Shown one piece after another: positions 1 through 9,393 of a DNA stretch of 64,000 bases. The DNA comes from Halalkalicoccus sp. CG83 (GTDB lineage Archaea; Halobacteriota; Halobacteria; Halobacteriales; Halalkalicoccaceae): contig NZ_JAZDDH010000001.1 of assembly GCF_037081715.1 (NCBI RefSeq), positions 1,488,001 through 1,552,000 of the forward strand. The letters run 5' to 3'. How positions within the stretch are numbered: the first letter of the stretch is position 1; each line of letters begins with the position of its first letter. Made by a program: the position numbers and the translations under genes. The notes below the pieces were generated by a model. It was not told the origin of the DNA, did no database searches, and was given only the letters and a program-made list of their open reading frames with translations.

Positions 1-920
1 TCGTCGGGCTCGGGCGCTTCGACGCCGCGGAGCTCCTCGGGGAGCGCCTCCTCGTCGTCGATCTGGGCCGCGAGCGCGCGCATCTGTGCGTCGGCCTTGC
101 TCACGAGGTCGGGCATGAGCGCCTCGTCCTCGATCGCGGCGAACAGGCCGAGGCTCTTGGCCTCGCCCGTGGCCTTCGAGAGCAGCGCGGGCGCGGTCTG
201 GGCCGTCGGGTAGACGGCGTTGATCGAGAGGTTCCGCGCGCCGGCCGCCGCGGCCTCGAAGTCCGCGCGGTACTCGTCGACGTCGATCGCGAGGTCCTCG
301 GGATCGAAGAGGATGCCCTCGCTGTAGACCGAGCGCAGATCGAGACCGACCTCCTTGGGCTCGATGCCCAGTTCCGAGAGGACGTTCGCGAGGTCCTGGG
401 AGACCTCCTCGCCCGCCTCGAGGACCTTGCTGTCCTCGGTGACCTTGATCGAGCCGTCCTGGATCCGCGCCGCGGCGCCGACCGTCTGGAGCTCCCCGAC
501 GAACGGTCCCGGGTCGACGCCGGTGTCGCCCTCGGGGATCACGATGTCGTTGGGAGCGACCTCGCCGGCACCGATCGGTGCGGGCGTCTTCGACTCCTCG
601 AGCTGCTTGTAGAGCCCGAACGGGTTGTCGTCGGTTCCGATGATCCCGACCTGTCCCGCGACGTGTTCGGTCAGCTGCTCGGCCCCGTCGTTGACGTCCT
701 CGAGGGCACGAACGAGCAGCGTGTTGCGGCTGACGCGAAGCTCCGCGCTGCCGTGGAGATCACGGCGCATGTTCTGGAGCTGCCGGCTCGGAATGCCGGC
801 GATGTTGACGATGCCGACGCTCGAGTACGACTCGAGCACGTCGACGAGCTCCGCGACCTCCTCGCGCTTCCATTCGGGCAGGTTCTCGGTCTTGCGTTCG
901 CCTTCGGTCGTTGCGGACAT
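1..920 (-). CDS. rpl10: Large ribosomal subunit protein L10/P0 (3' end beyond window)
   Basis: This is the stalk-base protein that anchors L12 dimers to the ribosome near the L11-binding region of 23S rRNA. About 306 codons are visible; the C-terminal tail, where the archaeal acidic extension and L12 contacts lie, is cut off at base 1. The N-terminal rRNA-binding domain reads clearly ([17 protein letters not shown] and [12 protein letters not shown]), followed by the P0-specific insertion domain ([18 protein letters not shown]-like segment). The ATG at 918-920 follows the L1 stop by one base, so it is translated from the L1 transcript. The haloarchaeal operon order is L1-L10-L12, so L12 is expected just outside the window. 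The identification is secure. Confidence 0.96.
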   Translation of the reverse strand, partial: MSATTEGERKTENLPEWKREEVAELVDVLESYSSVGIVNIAGIPSRQLQNMRRDLHGSAELRVSRNTLLVRALEDVNDGAEQLTEHVAGQVGIIGTDDNPFGLYKQLEESKTPAPIGAGEVAPNDIVIPEGDTGVDPGPFVGELQTVGAAARIQDGSIKVTEDSKVLEAGEEVSQDLANVLSELGIEPKEVGLDLRSVYSEGILFDPEDLAIDVDEYRADFEAAAAGARNLSINAVYPTAQTAPALLSKATGEAKSLGLFAAIEDEALMPDLVSKADAQMRALAAQIDDEEALPEELRGVEAPEPD

Positions 921-921
921 C

Positions 922-1560
922 TCACGCCACCTCCACTGCGGGTCCCATCGTGGTCTTGACGTACACCGTGTCGATGTTGAGCGGCCCCTTCTCGAGGTCC
1001 GCGTGGAGCCGGCGGAGGATCACGTCGATGTTGTCCGCGATCTCCTCGGCGGACATCTCCTGGGTGCCGACGAGCGTGTGGAAGGTACGCCGATCACGGC
1101 TCCGGACCTGAACGGTGTTCTTCATGCGGTTGACGGTCTCGACGACGTCCTCGTCGGGCTGGAGCGGGGTCGGCATCTTCCCGCGGGGACCGAGTACGGT
1201 CCCCAGATACCGCCCGATGTCGGGCATCATCGAGGCCTCGGCGATGAAGAAGTCGGTCTCCCCGGCGAGGTCCTTCGCCTCGTCGTCGTCGTCGCCTAGC
1301 TCCTCGAGGTCGTCACCCGAGAGCACCTCGTCGGCGACCTCCTCGGCCCTGATCGCCGTCTCGCCTTCGGCGAAGACGACGATCTTGGTGTCCTGGCCCG
1401 TCCCGGACGGGAGGACCACGCTTTCGTCCACTCGGTTCGACGGATCGTTGAGATCGAGATCGCGCAGATTGATCGCGAGGTCGACCGTCTCGCGGAAGTT
1501 CCGCGGCGGTGCGTCCTCGAGTGCGCGAGAAACTGCTTGTTCTATGTCCTGATCTGCCAT
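922..1560 (-). CDS. rpl1: Large ribosomal subunit protein L1
   Basis: L1 binds the mobile L1 stalk of 23S rRNA and helps release deacylated tRNA from the E site. In archaea and bacteria it also represses its own mRNA. The 212-residue protein has the usual two-domain layout, with the signature [14 protein letters not shown] near residues 120-135 and the C-terminal closing strand [16 protein letters not shown]. It starts at ATG 1560, preceded by a strong Shine-Dalgarno (GGAGGTGA on the minus strand). It is the first gene of the L1-L10 unit and has a structured leader (separate entry). Length and motifs match the family closely. Confidence 0.97.
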   Translation of the reverse strand: MADQDIEQAVSRALEDAPPRNFRETVDLAINLRDLDLNDPSNRVDESVVLPSGTGQDTKIVVFAEGETAIRAEEVADEVLSGDDLEELGDDDDEAKDLAGETDFFIAEASMMPDIGRYLGTVLGPRGKMPTPLQPDEDVVETVNRMKNTVQVRSRDRRTFHTLVGTQEMSAEEIADNIDVILRRLHADLEKGPLNIDTVYVKTTMGPAVEVA

Positions 1561-1652
1561 CGTTCACCTCCGTAGTACGACGAGCGTCTCCTACGGTGTG
1601 AAACAGGCGTTCGCCTGTCTCTACCGAGAAGAGTGGAATGGGCGACTTAAAC
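1561..1652 (-). promoter_or_regulatory. Promoter and structured leader of the L1-L10 operon; candidate L1 autoregulatory site
   Basis: Read on the minus strand, a TATA-like TTTAAG lies at 1651-1646, putting the transcript start near 1622 and giving a leader of about 60 bases. Two inverted repeats follow. One is ACAGGC-GAAC-GCCTGT (about 1619-1604). The other is CCGTAG...CTACGG with a 15-base interior (about 1597-1571), whose 3' arm runs into the Shine-Dalgarno GGAGGTGA. Archaeal L1 is known to repress its own mRNA by binding a mimic of its rRNA site. That this hairpin is the site is inferred from position and shape, not from a matched consensus. Confidence 0.5.
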
Positions 1653-1713
1653 CCGTCGAAGCGGCGATGATTCGGATGGGAACACCGATACGATCCCGGT
1701 TCCTACGCCCGGC

Positions 1714-2448
1714 GTGATCGCCCTCTCCGCGCTCTTCGCACTCGGACTGGCCGTCGTCCACCTGTTCGCCGGCCGCCTCGCGTTCCTCGGTCACGTTCCC
1801 CGCAGCCGATGGCTCTCGTTCGGCGGCGGCGTCTCCGTCGCGTACGTGTTCGTCCACCTGCTGCCCGAACTCGGCGAACACCAGGAGGCGTTCGAGGGCG
1901 TCGGTCCGGTCGCCGCCTTCGTCGATCGGCACGTCTACCTCATCGCGCTCGTCGGGTTCGGGACGTTCTACGGCCTCGAACGTCTCGCCCACCGATCGCG
2001 CGACAGCGAGCGGGGCGACGGGTCGATCCGGCCGTTGCCCGGGGTGGACAACCCGGTCTTCTGGGTGCACGTCGGCTCGTTCGCGCTTTACAACGCCGTC
2101 ATCGGCTATCTTCTCGTCCGAGGCGAGAGCGGAGTCGAGAGCCTGCTGTTCTTCGCCGTCGCGATGGCGCTTCACTTCCTGGTGAACGACTTCGGACTCC
2201 GTGATCACCACGCCGAGGCCTACGACCACGCCGGCCGATGGGTGCTCAGCGTCTCGGTCGTGGTCGGCTGGCTGGTCGGGGCGGTCACGGCGATCCCGAC
2301 GCTCACCGTCGGCGTGCTGCTCGCGTTCCTGGGCGGGGGGATCGTCCTCAACGTGATCAAGGAGGAGCTCCCCGCCGAGCGGGAGAGCCGGTTCTGGGCG
2401 TTCGCCGCCGGTGCCGCCGGCTACGCTGCGCTGTTGCTCGCGGTGTGA
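1714..2448 (+). CDS. ZIP-like integral membrane protein
   Basis: A 244-residue membrane protein with about seven hydrophobic segments. Several features recall ZIP metal transporters: an early HLLPE motif (residues 48-52), a histidine-rich HFLVNDFGLRDHHAEAYDHA stretch near 150-170, and a late segment with GGGIVLNVIKEELP. The canonical ZIP H-x-x-P-E-G pair is not fully conserved, so metal transport is a plausible but unproven role. It starts at GTG 1714; no in-frame ATG lies between the L1 promoter and this codon. The gene diverges from the L1 operon and converges exactly on the amphi-Trp gene, the two stop codons abutting at 2448/2449. Confidence 0.7.
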   Translation: MIALSALFALGLAVVHLFAGRLAFLGHVPRSRWLSFGGGVSVAYVFVHLLPELGEHQEAFEGVGPVAAFVDRHVYLIALVGFGTFYGLERLAHRSRDSERGDGSIRPLPGVDNPVFWVHVGSFALYNAVIGYLLVRGESGVESLLFFAVAMALHFLVNDFGLRDHHAEAYDHAGRWVLSVSVVVGWLVGAVTAIPTLTVGVLLAFLGGGIVLNVIKEELPAERESRFWAFAAGAAGYAALLLAV

Positions 2449-2679
2449 TCAGTCCTCGCCGCGCTCCCACTCGAGTTCGAACTCGAGTTCGCGCTCCTCC
2501 TCGTCGTCCTCGAGTTCGACGCCGAACTCGACGGTCTCGGCCGGGTCGACGTCGACCGAGACGTCGCCGATGACGACGGTGAACTCCTCTCCCGATCGGA
2601 GCCCCTCGGCGACCTCCTCGAAGTAGGTCGCGGCGTCCTCACGGCTCAGTTCCTCCTCGTGTTCGATCTCTCCAGCCAT
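2449..2679 (-). CDS. Amphi-Trp domain protein
   Basis: A 76-residue acidic protein matching the amphi-Trp domain pattern: an N-terminal helix (LSREDAATYFEEVAEGLRSG), a beta-strand pair around residues 36-55, and a C-terminal strand ending in the LEFELEW tryptophan signature. The family is common in haloarchaea and bacteria and its role is unknown. A TATA-like CTTTTAC about 27 bases before ATG 2679 suggests a leaderless transcript. It lies tail-to-tail with the ZIP-like gene and upstream of nothing obvious on its own strand. Confidence 0.75.
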   Translation of the reverse strand: MAGEIEHEEELSREDAATYFEEVAEGLRSGEEFTVVIGDVSVDVDPAETVEFGVELEDDEEERELEFELEWERGED

Positions 2680-2799
2680 GGCGAACGCTGCTTCGAGAGC
2701 CGGTCCGGTAAAAGTACCGCAATCGCGGGACTACGCCGCCGCTTCCTCGTCGAAGACACCGAGGCGCTCGCCGTGTTCACGGCCTCGAGCCGTCGCGAA

Positions 2800-3288
2800 C
2801 TACGCTGCGGCTTCTTCGCCGAAGACGTCGTCGTACTCGCCAGCGTCGATCCGCTCCTTGAACTCGCGGGGGTTCTCGCCCTCGATGGTGACGCCCAGCG
2901 AGGTGCAGGTGCCGACGACCTCCTTCGCCGCGCCCTTCAGGTCGTAGGCGAGCAGGTCGGGCAGTTTCTGTTCGGCGATCTGTTTCACCTGGTCGACCGA
3001 GAGATCCGCGACGAAGTCCTTCTGGGGCTCGCCGCTGCCGGTGTCGAAGCCGGCCTCGTCCTTTACCAGCGCCGACGTCGGCGGGACGCCGACGTCGATC
3101 TCGAAGGAGCCGTCGTCCTCGTAGGTGACCGTCACCGGGACCTCGGTCCCGTCGAAGGCGGCCGTCTGGTCGTTGATCTCCTGGACGACCGCCTGTACGT
3201 CGACGGGCGTCGGTCCGAGCTCGGGACCGAGCGGCGGGCCGGGAGTGGCCTCGCCGCCCGGAACGAGCACCTCTATCGTTCCAGCCAT
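2800..3288 (-). CDS. rpl11: Large ribosomal subunit protein L11
   Basis: L11 binds the GTPase-associated region of 23S rRNA beside the L10/L12 stalk. The 162-residue protein has the N-terminal GPPLGPELGPTPVDVQ loop (residues 16-31) and a C-terminal rRNA-binding domain with DQVKQIAEQKLPDLLAYDLK and the VGTCTSLGVTIEG motif. An upstream ATG at 3336 would add 16 residues absent from the family. The start at 3288 (MAGTIEVL) is preferred, and a TATA-like CTTAAACC sits about 27 bases before it, as for a leaderless mRNA. In haloarchaea L11 is transcribed separately from L1-L10-L12, which agrees with the roughly 1.2 kb gap and the opposite-strand gene between them. Confidence 0.97.
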   Translation of the reverse strand: MAGTIEVLVPGGEATPGPPLGPELGPTPVDVQAVVQEINDQTAAFDGTEVPVTVTYEDDGSFEIDVGVPPTSALVKDEAGFDTGSGEPQKDFVADLSVDQVKQIAEQKLPDLLAYDLKGAAKEVVGTCTSLGVTIEGENPREFKERIDAGEYDDVFGEEAAA

Positions 3289-3518
3289 ACCCGAACGAAC
3301 CGTCGCGGCAGGTTTAAGGGTTGCTAAGTCACCCAATCATCGTTCCGAGAACTGCAGGAACGACCGTACAAGGGGGACCGCGACGTGGACCCCTCACGCC
3401 GCCGATTCGAGCGACGGACCGCTCCTCTCTCGTCCATCGTCCGCCGCCGTCGCAACGACGATCACTCAGGATTTCGAGGAGTGTCAGGAGTTAACGACCT
3501 GGACCGTGGACGGCGGGT

Positions 3519-5399
3519 ATGGTCTCCGTCATCTGGATCGTCGCGATCGTGCTCGTCACGTTCTCGGTCATGTACGTCGGCTACGGGCGCTATCTCTCGC
3601 AGTTCGTCGGTCTGGACGACGAACGCGAGACGCCCGCGCACGAACACCGGGACGGCCAGGAGTACGTTCCCGCACGGAAATCCGTCCTCTTCGGGCATCA
3701 CTTCTCGAGCATCGCGGGCGGGGCACCCATCGTCGGACCGATCACCGCGGCGCTGATCTGGGGCTGGGTCCCCGCACTGGTCTGGATCGCCGTCGGCAAC
3801 CCGCTGATGGGGGCGGTCCACGACTTCACGTCGCTGTCGGCAAGCCTGCGTCACGAGGGGAAATCGATCGGCTACATCATCGGCGAGTACGTCGGCGAGC
3901 GCGGCAAGGACATGCTGCTGTGGTTCGCGTTTCTCCTCATTATCCTCGTCGTCGCCGTCTTCTCGCTGGTCGTCGGCGTCGTCTTCACCGAGTACCCCCA
4001 GTCGGCCACCGCGAGCGTCCTCTACATCGCGCTGGCGGCCGTCTTCGGCGTCTGGCTCTACCAGCTCGGACTGCCCTTCTCGGTCGGCACCGTGATCTTC
4101 GTCGCTGGCGTGTTCGGTACCGTCTGGGTCGGCATCCAGTACCCCTTCGCGCTCGTCCCCGGCGACTACCCGGCGGGGACGTTCGTCCTGCTCGACTCGA
4201 CGCCCGGGTTCGTCCCCTCGATCCTCGAGAGCGCAAACATCGGTGCGTGGGTGGTCGTCACGCTGGTCTACGGCGGCGCGGCGAGCGTCCTTCCGGTGTG
4301 GGTGTTGCTCCAGCCGCGGGACTACCTCTCGTCGTTCCTGCTCTACACGGGCGTCGGCGGTTCGTTGCTCGCGGTGGTCCTCGGGACGTTCATCACGACG
4401 ACGAGCCAGCCCCTCGAGATCGAGATCCCCGCCTGGTACGGCTTCATGGGGAGCGACCTCGTTCCGTTCGCGATGCCGCTGTTCCCGCTTCTCTTCCTGA
4501 CCATCGCCTGCGGGACGATCAGCGGCTTTCACTCGCTGGTCTCCTCCGGGACGACGGCCAAACAGCTCAACCGGGAGAGCGACGCCCGACTGATCGGTTA
4601 CGGCGGGATGCTCGCGGAGGGGCTGCTCGCCGCCGTCGCGCTGTGTACGGTCGCGCTGATCGCCGCGACGCCCGCCGAGGGCGGCATCGCGCTCGCGCTG
4701 CCGAACTTCGCGGACGGCGGCGGCATCATCCTCACTGCTCTGGGCGTGCCCGAGACGATCGGAACGGTGTTCATGGCGCTCGTGCTGGTGAGCTTCCTGC
4801 TGACGAGCATGGACACCGGCGTTCGACTGGGACGGTACATGGTCGAGGAGATCGTCGGCACCCCCGAGACGACGGTCGAGCGCTACATGGCCGACAAACA
4901 CCTCAACTCGAGCGTGATCATCGTCGTCGCGTTCTTCCTCGTCGCGAGCGGCAGTTGGGAGGACCTCTGGCCGCTGTTCGGCGGCGCGAACCAGCTGCTG
5001 GCCTCGCTCGCGCTGCTGACCGCGACGGTGTGGCTCGCCGACTGGCGCGGATCGAAGCAGCTCCTCAGCACGGGCGTTCCCATGGCGGTGATGGCGGTGA
5101 TCACCGTCATCGGGCTGCTCTGGCTGGTGTTCTACCAGAACGTCTATCTCGATCTGCTGAGCGCGGAGTGGCGCGCGGGGGCGACCGCACTGGAGGTCGT
5201 CTCGGTCACGCTCCAGAGCCTCCTCGCGCTGGTGCTCGTCGGGCTCGCGACCGTCTTGCTCCGGATCGGGTACGGAGAGCTCCGATCGACCGGCGACGCG
5301 CCAACGGCAACGGACGGAGGGGAACACGCCGAAGAACGCACTTCCGATCGCGAAGGCGCTGATCACGATCGGGTCGACGACGCGGAGAACCGATCGTGA
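3519..5399 (+). CDS. cstA: Carbon starvation protein CstA family transporter
   Basis: A 626-residue polytopic membrane protein, about the family length minus the longest forms. The N-terminus carries the CstA hallmarks: HHFSSIAGGAPIVGPITAA (residues 60-78), GNPLMGAVHDFTSL, and later TIACGTISGFHSLVSSGTTAKQ. Bacterial relatives import pyruvate or peptides during carbon limitation; which substrate applies here cannot be told. The last 50 residues form a soluble acidic tail (TATDGGEHAEERTSD...). It starts at ATG 3519; TTAACG about 27 bases upstream is a plausible TATA element. It stands alone between divergent L11 and a convergent potassium channel. Confidence 0.92.
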   Translation: MVSVIWIVAIVLVTFSVMYVGYGRYLSQFVGLDDERETPAHEHRDGQEYVPARKSVLFGHHFSSIAGGAPIVGPITAALIWGWVPALVWIAVGNPLMGAVHDFTSLSASLRHEGKSIGYIIGEYVGERGKDMLLWFAFLLIILVVAVFSLVVGVVFTEYPQSATASVLYIALAAVFGVWLYQLGLPFSVGTVIFVAGVFGTVWVGIQYPFALVPGDYPAGTFVLLDSTPGFVPSILESANIGAWVVVTLVYGGAASVLPVWVLLQPRDYLSSFLLYTGVGGSLLAVVLGTFITTTSQPLEIEIPAWYGFMGSDLVPFAMPLFPLLFLTIACGTISGFHSLVSSGTTAKQLNRESDARLIGYGGMLAEGLLAAVALCTVALIAATPAEGGIALALPNFADGGGIILTALGVPETIGTVFMALVLVSFLLTSMDTGVRLGRYMVEEIVGTPETTVERYMADKHLNSSVIIVVAFFLVASGSWEDLWPLFGGANQLLASLALLTATVWLADWRGSKQLLSTGVPMAVMAVITVIGLLWLVFYQNVYLDLLSAEWRAGATALEVVSVTLQSLLALVLVGLATVLLRIGYGELRSTGDAPTATDGGEHAEERTSDREGADHDRVDDAENRS

Positions 5400-5579
5400 C
5401 GCCCGGTAGCGAAGCACCGCCGACGGACCGTACGCGACGCGCTCGGACCGGCTACGGGCTCACCGCCGACGCCCGCCGTCGAACGACGGAGCGGGCGTGG
5501 AGAACCCGAAGATCGGTCCCAGCCGGCCGTTCGCCTCGGACCCTCCTGGCGTTTCACGGATCGGACCAGGCCGCCTCGA

Positions 5580-7241
5580 TCACTCCGCCAGTTCGGTGAA
5601 ACGGTTCGTCCCCTCGTCGGTTCCGGCGACGATCAGCACGTCGTTCGCTTCGATCCGGAACTCGGGACCGAGGTCCGTGACGACGGTCCCGTCGCGCTCG
5701 ACGCCCACGACCGTACAGCCGGTCCGCGAGCGGATCCGCGTCTCCTCGAGACGCTGGCCGGCCAACTGCGGAGCCGGCGTCCGGACGACCTCTATCTGCG
5801 TGTTCAGCGAGATGACCTCCTCGTCCTCGAGGATCGTCGTCGCCAGCATTCGGCCGCTAACGGTCGCCAGCGCCAGCACGTAGTCCGCGCCCGCCCGGTA
5901 GATCTTCTTGATGTTCTCCGTCTCCTCGGCCCGAGCGACGATCTCCGCCGACGGACCCAGATCCCGAACGACGAGCGTCGCGACCTCCGTCGTCGCGTCG
6001 TCCGGCAGCGCGAGAATGACGGTCCTCGCCTCCTCGACGTCGGCCTCGGTCAGCGTCTCCGGTTCGGTCGCGTCCCCGACGACGTCGACGCCGGGTTTGT
6101 CGGCACGGTCGACGACGGTGTACGGGACGTCCCTACCTTCGAGCACCTCGCTGACGGTTCGGCCCGTATCGCCGTATCCGATGACGATCGTCTTCCCGGA
6201 GATCGCCCGCCGGAGCCCCGAACGCGTCCGTTCCCGCAGTTCCTGTAGCTGCTCCTCTCGCCCCGCGGCCAGCAGGACGGTGCTCCCGTCGATCGTCGTC
6301 GTCGGCGACGGTGGGCTCTCGAAGCGACCCTGGAGCCACGCGCCGAGGAGGTTCACGCCGGTTCGCTCCCGGATCTCGCTCTCGGCGATGGTGCGTCCGA
6401 CCAGATCGCTGTCGCGATGGACGGGTAGCTCCGCGAGTTCGAAGTCCGCCGTGATCTCGACGACGTCACCCAACTCGCTCGAGATGTTCGTCGTCACCTT
6501 CGCCGCGAGGCTCTCCCCCAGGAGCACTCGGGGCGTGAGCACGGTGTCGGCGCCGGCCAGCCGATGGTAGTGCTCGCGCTCGGGGTCCTCGACGATGCTG
6601 ATCACCTGTACGTCCCTGACGATTTCCCTGGCCGTCAGAATGATGCTGGTGTTGGTCCGATCGTCGACGTCCGCGACCAGCGTGCGGGCGTCGGACAGGC
6701 GTGCCGCCTCGAGCCCCTCGATGGCGTCGGCGTCCCGATGGACCACCGGCCGTCCGGTCTCGTGGAGCTCCGTCGCGCGGTCGAGGTCGGACTCGACGAT
6801 CACGTACTCGATCTCCCGGGCCTCGAGTTCGTCGATGAGGACCTCGGTACGCGGGGAGAACGAACAGACGACGACGTGATCCGCGAGTTCCTCGCGGGCT
6901 TCGAGCGGCGGGGTCGTCGAGAGGGCCTCCTCGAAGAGCGGAAACAGCAGCAGCGGCAACGCGAGGAAGATCAGCACGACGCCGGTCAGGTCCATCACGA
7001 TGACCAGCACGTTCATCCAGGGGTGTTCCCAGGGAGCGTCGGAGCCGAACCCGGTCGTCGTGAACGTCTCGACGACGACCTGCAACGAGTGCAGGAACGG
7101 CACCTCCTCTCCCTCCCAGACGAGCATGCCGACGTCGTAGGCGACCGCGTACGTCATCATGATGCCGGCGAGCGCGAGGGCGTAGTAGGCGGTCCGTCGC
7201 CGCCAATCGCCCTCCGAATCCGCGGAGCTCATCACGTCCAT
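5580..7241 (-). CDS. Potassium channel/transport protein with two RCK (TrkA-N/TrkA-C) modules
   Basis: The 553-residue protein begins with a two-helix pore unit. The first membrane segment is at about 16-36, a selectivity-filter-like TTTGFGSDAPW at about 60-70, and the second segment at about 75-100. Two TrkA-N Rossmann domains with TrkA-C domains follow: HVVVCSFSPRTEVLIDEL near 120, then KTIVIGYGDTGRTVSEVL near 340, with the closing TrkA-C at 470-553. This is the layout of a ligand-gated K+ channel in which the RCK ring opens or closes the pore in response to nucleotide or ions. The first RCK lacks a clean GxGxxG. A TATA-like CTTTTAGC lies about 27 bases before ATG 7241; ATG 7232 is an alternative start. 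Confidence 0.88.
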   Translation of the reverse strand: MDVMSSADSEGDWRRRTAYYALALAGIMMTYAVAYDVGMLVWEGEEVPFLHSLQVVVETFTTTGFGSDAPWEHPWMNVLVIVMDLTGVVLIFLALPLLLFPLFEEALSTTPPLEAREELADHVVVCSFSPRTEVLIDELEAREIEYVIVESDLDRATELHETGRPVVHRDADAIEGLEAARLSDARTLVADVDDRTNTSIILTAREIVRDVQVISIVEDPEREHYHRLAGADTVLTPRVLLGESLAAKVTTNISSELGDVVEITADFELAELPVHRDSDLVGRTIAESEIRERTGVNLLGAWLQGRFESPPSPTTTIDGSTVLLAAGREEQLQELRERTRSGLRRAISGKTIVIGYGDTGRTVSEVLEGRDVPYTVVDRADKPGVDVVGDATEPETLTEADVEEARTVILALPDDATTEVATLVVRDLGPSAEIVARAEETENIKKIYRAGADYVLALATVSGRMLATTILEDEEVISLNTQIEVVRTPAPQLAGQRLEETRIRSRTGCTVVGVERDGTVVTDLGPEFRIEANDVLIVAGTDEGTNRFTELAE

Positions 7242-7520
7242 ACGCCCGATGGGTAAGTCGTCGCTAAAAGTCCGGGTGTTCGTCGGCGCTCGCGGTGCGG
7301 CCGACGGAGCGAACCGGTGTTAAGAGCGCGTCCGTCGGTTCGCCGGAGCGATGTCTAACCAGCCGGACGCCGTTCCGAGTGCTATATAGACGTCCTAGAA
7401 GACGCTTTCCCCCGTCGGGTCGACGACCCACGCGATGCCACCGTGTCATGGCGGTCCACGCGAGCCGGGACGGGAACGGACGGAGTTCGTGGCTATCGGG
7501 CGTACAGGGAGGACCCGGCG

Positions 7521-7874
7521 GTGACGGGGACCCGCTCCGTCGAGGACACTACCGCGTCGCTCCGGCGGGAACGGGCACCCTGCCGGCGCTGCGGCGAGAC
7601 GATCGAGACCGACGTACCGGCGTGTCCCCACTGCGGGAACCAACCGCTCGCTGCGGTCAAAGGCGGGAGCATCGTCGCCGTGTTCGTGGGCACGATACTC
7701 GCGGTGACGACGAGCAACGCTGCGCTGGTGGTCTGGTACGGACCCCTCATCGGCGTCGGCCTGCTCTGTGGCGGCATGGCCGTCTTCTGGGTCGTCACGG
7801 GCCGCTACAGTCCGACCGAGTACGACGCAGGCGGGCGATCCCCGTCCGCCGAGTCGACGCCGATCGATCACTGA
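7521..7874 (+). CDS. Zinc-ribbon small membrane protein
   Basis: A 117-residue protein whose N-terminal part holds a zinc ribbon, CRRCGETIETDVPACPHCG (four cysteines in two CxxC pairs). Two membrane segments follow (GSIVAVFVGTILAVTTSNAAL and YGPLIGVGLLCGGMAVFWVV) and then a short polar tail. The GTG start at 7521 is chosen because a GGAGG Shine-Dalgarno lies eight bases upstream; a GTG at 7443 would add a basic, low-information extension. A TATA-like CTATATAG at about 7382 could be the promoter. No specific function is known to me; a membrane-anchored zinc ribbon is all that can be seen. Confidence 0.68.
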   Translation: MTGTRSVEDTTASLRRERAPCRRCGETIETDVPACPHCGNQPLAAVKGGSIVAVFVGTILAVTTSNAALVVWYGPLIGVGLLCGGMAVFWVVTGRYSPTEYDAGGRSPSAESTPIDH

Positions 7875-7986
7875 GCTTCCAGGGACGACTCCGTCGCGTC
7901 GATCGTTCACTGCGGTCCCGTCGGTAACCGTACGACGTTCGAATCGAGAGTCGCCGCCCGCCGGGTCCGAGGGCACGGTCTCGAAG

Positions 7987-8187
7987 CTACGGCAGGGCGA
8001 TGCCCTGGCGCGTCAGATACGAACTGACGTCCTTGATCTCGACGGGACTGCCGATGATCCGGACGGACTCGCAGTCCTCGAACACCGTCACGGCGAACTC
8101 CGTCTCGAGATCGATCCGGAGTCCCTGGAGCGTGGTCTCCGGCAGCACGATCTGGGTGCTCTCTCGCAGCCGCGACGGGTCGGGCAT
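7987..8187 (-). CDS. VNG_1110C-type small conserved haloarchaeal protein
   Basis: A 66-residue protein resembling the VNG_1110C family by memory of its pattern: an N-terminal PDPSRLRESTQIVLP segment, a helix (TTLQGLRIDLETEF), and a closing VRIIGSPVEIKDVSSYL. The last part looks like a KH-type or HMA-like beta-alpha element, but no catalytic residue is evident. It starts at ATG 8187, with AT-rich TATA-like sequence at 8199-8219 shared with the divergent DRG gene region. Function is unknown. The neighbourhood with a DRG GTPase is not informative on its own. Confidence 0.72.
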   Translation of the reverse strand: MPDPSRLRESTQIVLPETTLQGLRIDLETEFAVTVFEDCESVRIIGSPVEIKDVSSYLTRQGIALP

Positions 8188-8283
8188 CGTATATTTAGTA
8201 TAAATTCATTCTGATATGAAAGTGTCGAAGTCGGTTCCGCCGAACGGAAAGGGTTTTTCGCGCGAAGCGGCCAGTACCGTACG

Positions 8284-9393
8284 ATGGGACTGGAAGCGGA
8301 GATCGAGGAGATCGAGGAGGAGATCTCCGAGACGCCGTACAACAAATCGACCGAGGCACACATCGGTCGACTGAAGTCCAAGCTGGCGCAGAAGAAGGAG
8401 AAGCTCGAGAACCAGTCCTCCTCGGGCGGCGGCCACGGCTACGCGGTCGAGAAGACCGGCGATGCGACCGTCGCGCTGGTCGGCTTTCCGAGCGTCGGCA
8501 AATCCACCCTGCTGAACGCGCTGACCAACGCGGAGAGCGAGGTCGGCTCCTACGAGTTCACCACGCTCGACGTCAACCCCGGGATGCTCCAGTACCGCGG
8601 CGCGAACATCCAGATGCTCGACGTTCCGGGGATGATACAGGGGGCCGCGAGCGGGCGTGGCGGCGGTCAGGAGGTGCTTTCCGTGGTTCGAGCGGCCGAT
8701 CTCGTGCTGTTCGTCCTCTCGGTGTTCGAGATCGAGCAGTACGAACAGCTCCGCGAGGAGCTCTATCAGAACAAGATCCGTCTCGACCGGGATCCCCCGA
8801 GCATCTCGATCGCGAAGAAGGGCCGCGGCGGCATCCGCATCACCTCGAATGCCGACCTCGAGCTTCCCGAGGAGGTGATCAAGGAGGTGCTGCGCGAACA
8901 CGGCTACGTCAACGCCGACGTGACGATCCGCGAGCCGGTCGACGTCGACCGACTGATCGACGGCATCATGGACAACCGCGTCTACCTCCCCTCGATCGTC
9001 TCGGTCAACAAGGCCGACCTGATCGATCGCGACTACCTCGATACCGTCTACGCGGACCTGCGCGAGCACGGCCTCGATCCCGAGGAGGTCACGTTCATCT
9101 CCGCCGAGGCAGAGAGGGGCCTCGACGGCCTGAAGGAGCGCATCTGGCAGACGCTCGGGCTGATGCGGATCTACATGGACAAGCCCGGCCGGGGGGTCGA
9201 CTACGAGGAGCCGTTGATCCTCCCCAAGGGCAGCACGATCGAGGACGCGATGGAGAAGCTCGGCGGCGACTTCGAGGACCGGTTTCGGTTCGCGCGCGTG
9301 ACGGGTCCGAGCGCGAAACACGACCAGCAGCAGGTCGGCGAGGACCACGAACTCGCGGACGAGGACGTCCTGAAGATGATCCTCAGGCGATGA
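8284..9393 (+). CDS. drg: DRG-family (Obg-related) GTP-binding protein with TGS domain
   Basis: Developmentally-regulated GTP-binding proteins associate with translating ribosomes in eukaryotes and archaea. The 369-residue protein has an N-terminal helical hairpin (MGLEAEIEEIEEEI, then coiled-coil lysine-rich segment). The G domain has G1 GFPSVGKST at residues 67-75, G3 DVPGMIQGAA, and G4 NKAD near 242. The C-terminal TGS domain starts around residue 290 and ends with the family signature FEDRFRFARVTGPSAKHDQQQVGEDH-like run. Length and motif order fit archaeal DRG. The stop overlaps the next gene's ATG by four bases (ATGA), so the two are probably translated together. Confidence 0.95.
   Translation: MGLEAEIEEIEEEISETPYNKSTEAHIGRLKSKLAQKKEKLENQSSSGGGHGYAVEKTGDATVALVGFPSVGKSTLLNALTNAESEVGSYEFTTLDVNPGMLQYRGANIQMLDVPGMIQGAASGRGGGQEVLSVVRAADLVLFVLSVFEIEQYEQLREELYQNKIRLDRDPPSISIAKKGRGGIRITSNADLELPEEVIKEVLREHGYVNADVTIREPVDVDRLIDGIMDNRVYLPSIVSVNKADLIDRDYLDTVYADLREHGLDPEEVTFISAEAERGLDGLKERIWQTLGLMRIYMDKPGRGVDYEEPLILPKGSTIEDAMEKLGGDFEDRFRFARVTGPSAKHDQQQVGEDHELADEDVLKMILRR

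Noticed and set aside
3125-5417. Long open frames on both strands across cstA
   Set aside because: They are Arg/Pro/Gly- or Arg/Asp-rich without domains and mirror the GC bias of the real gene; CstA motifs are in one frame only.
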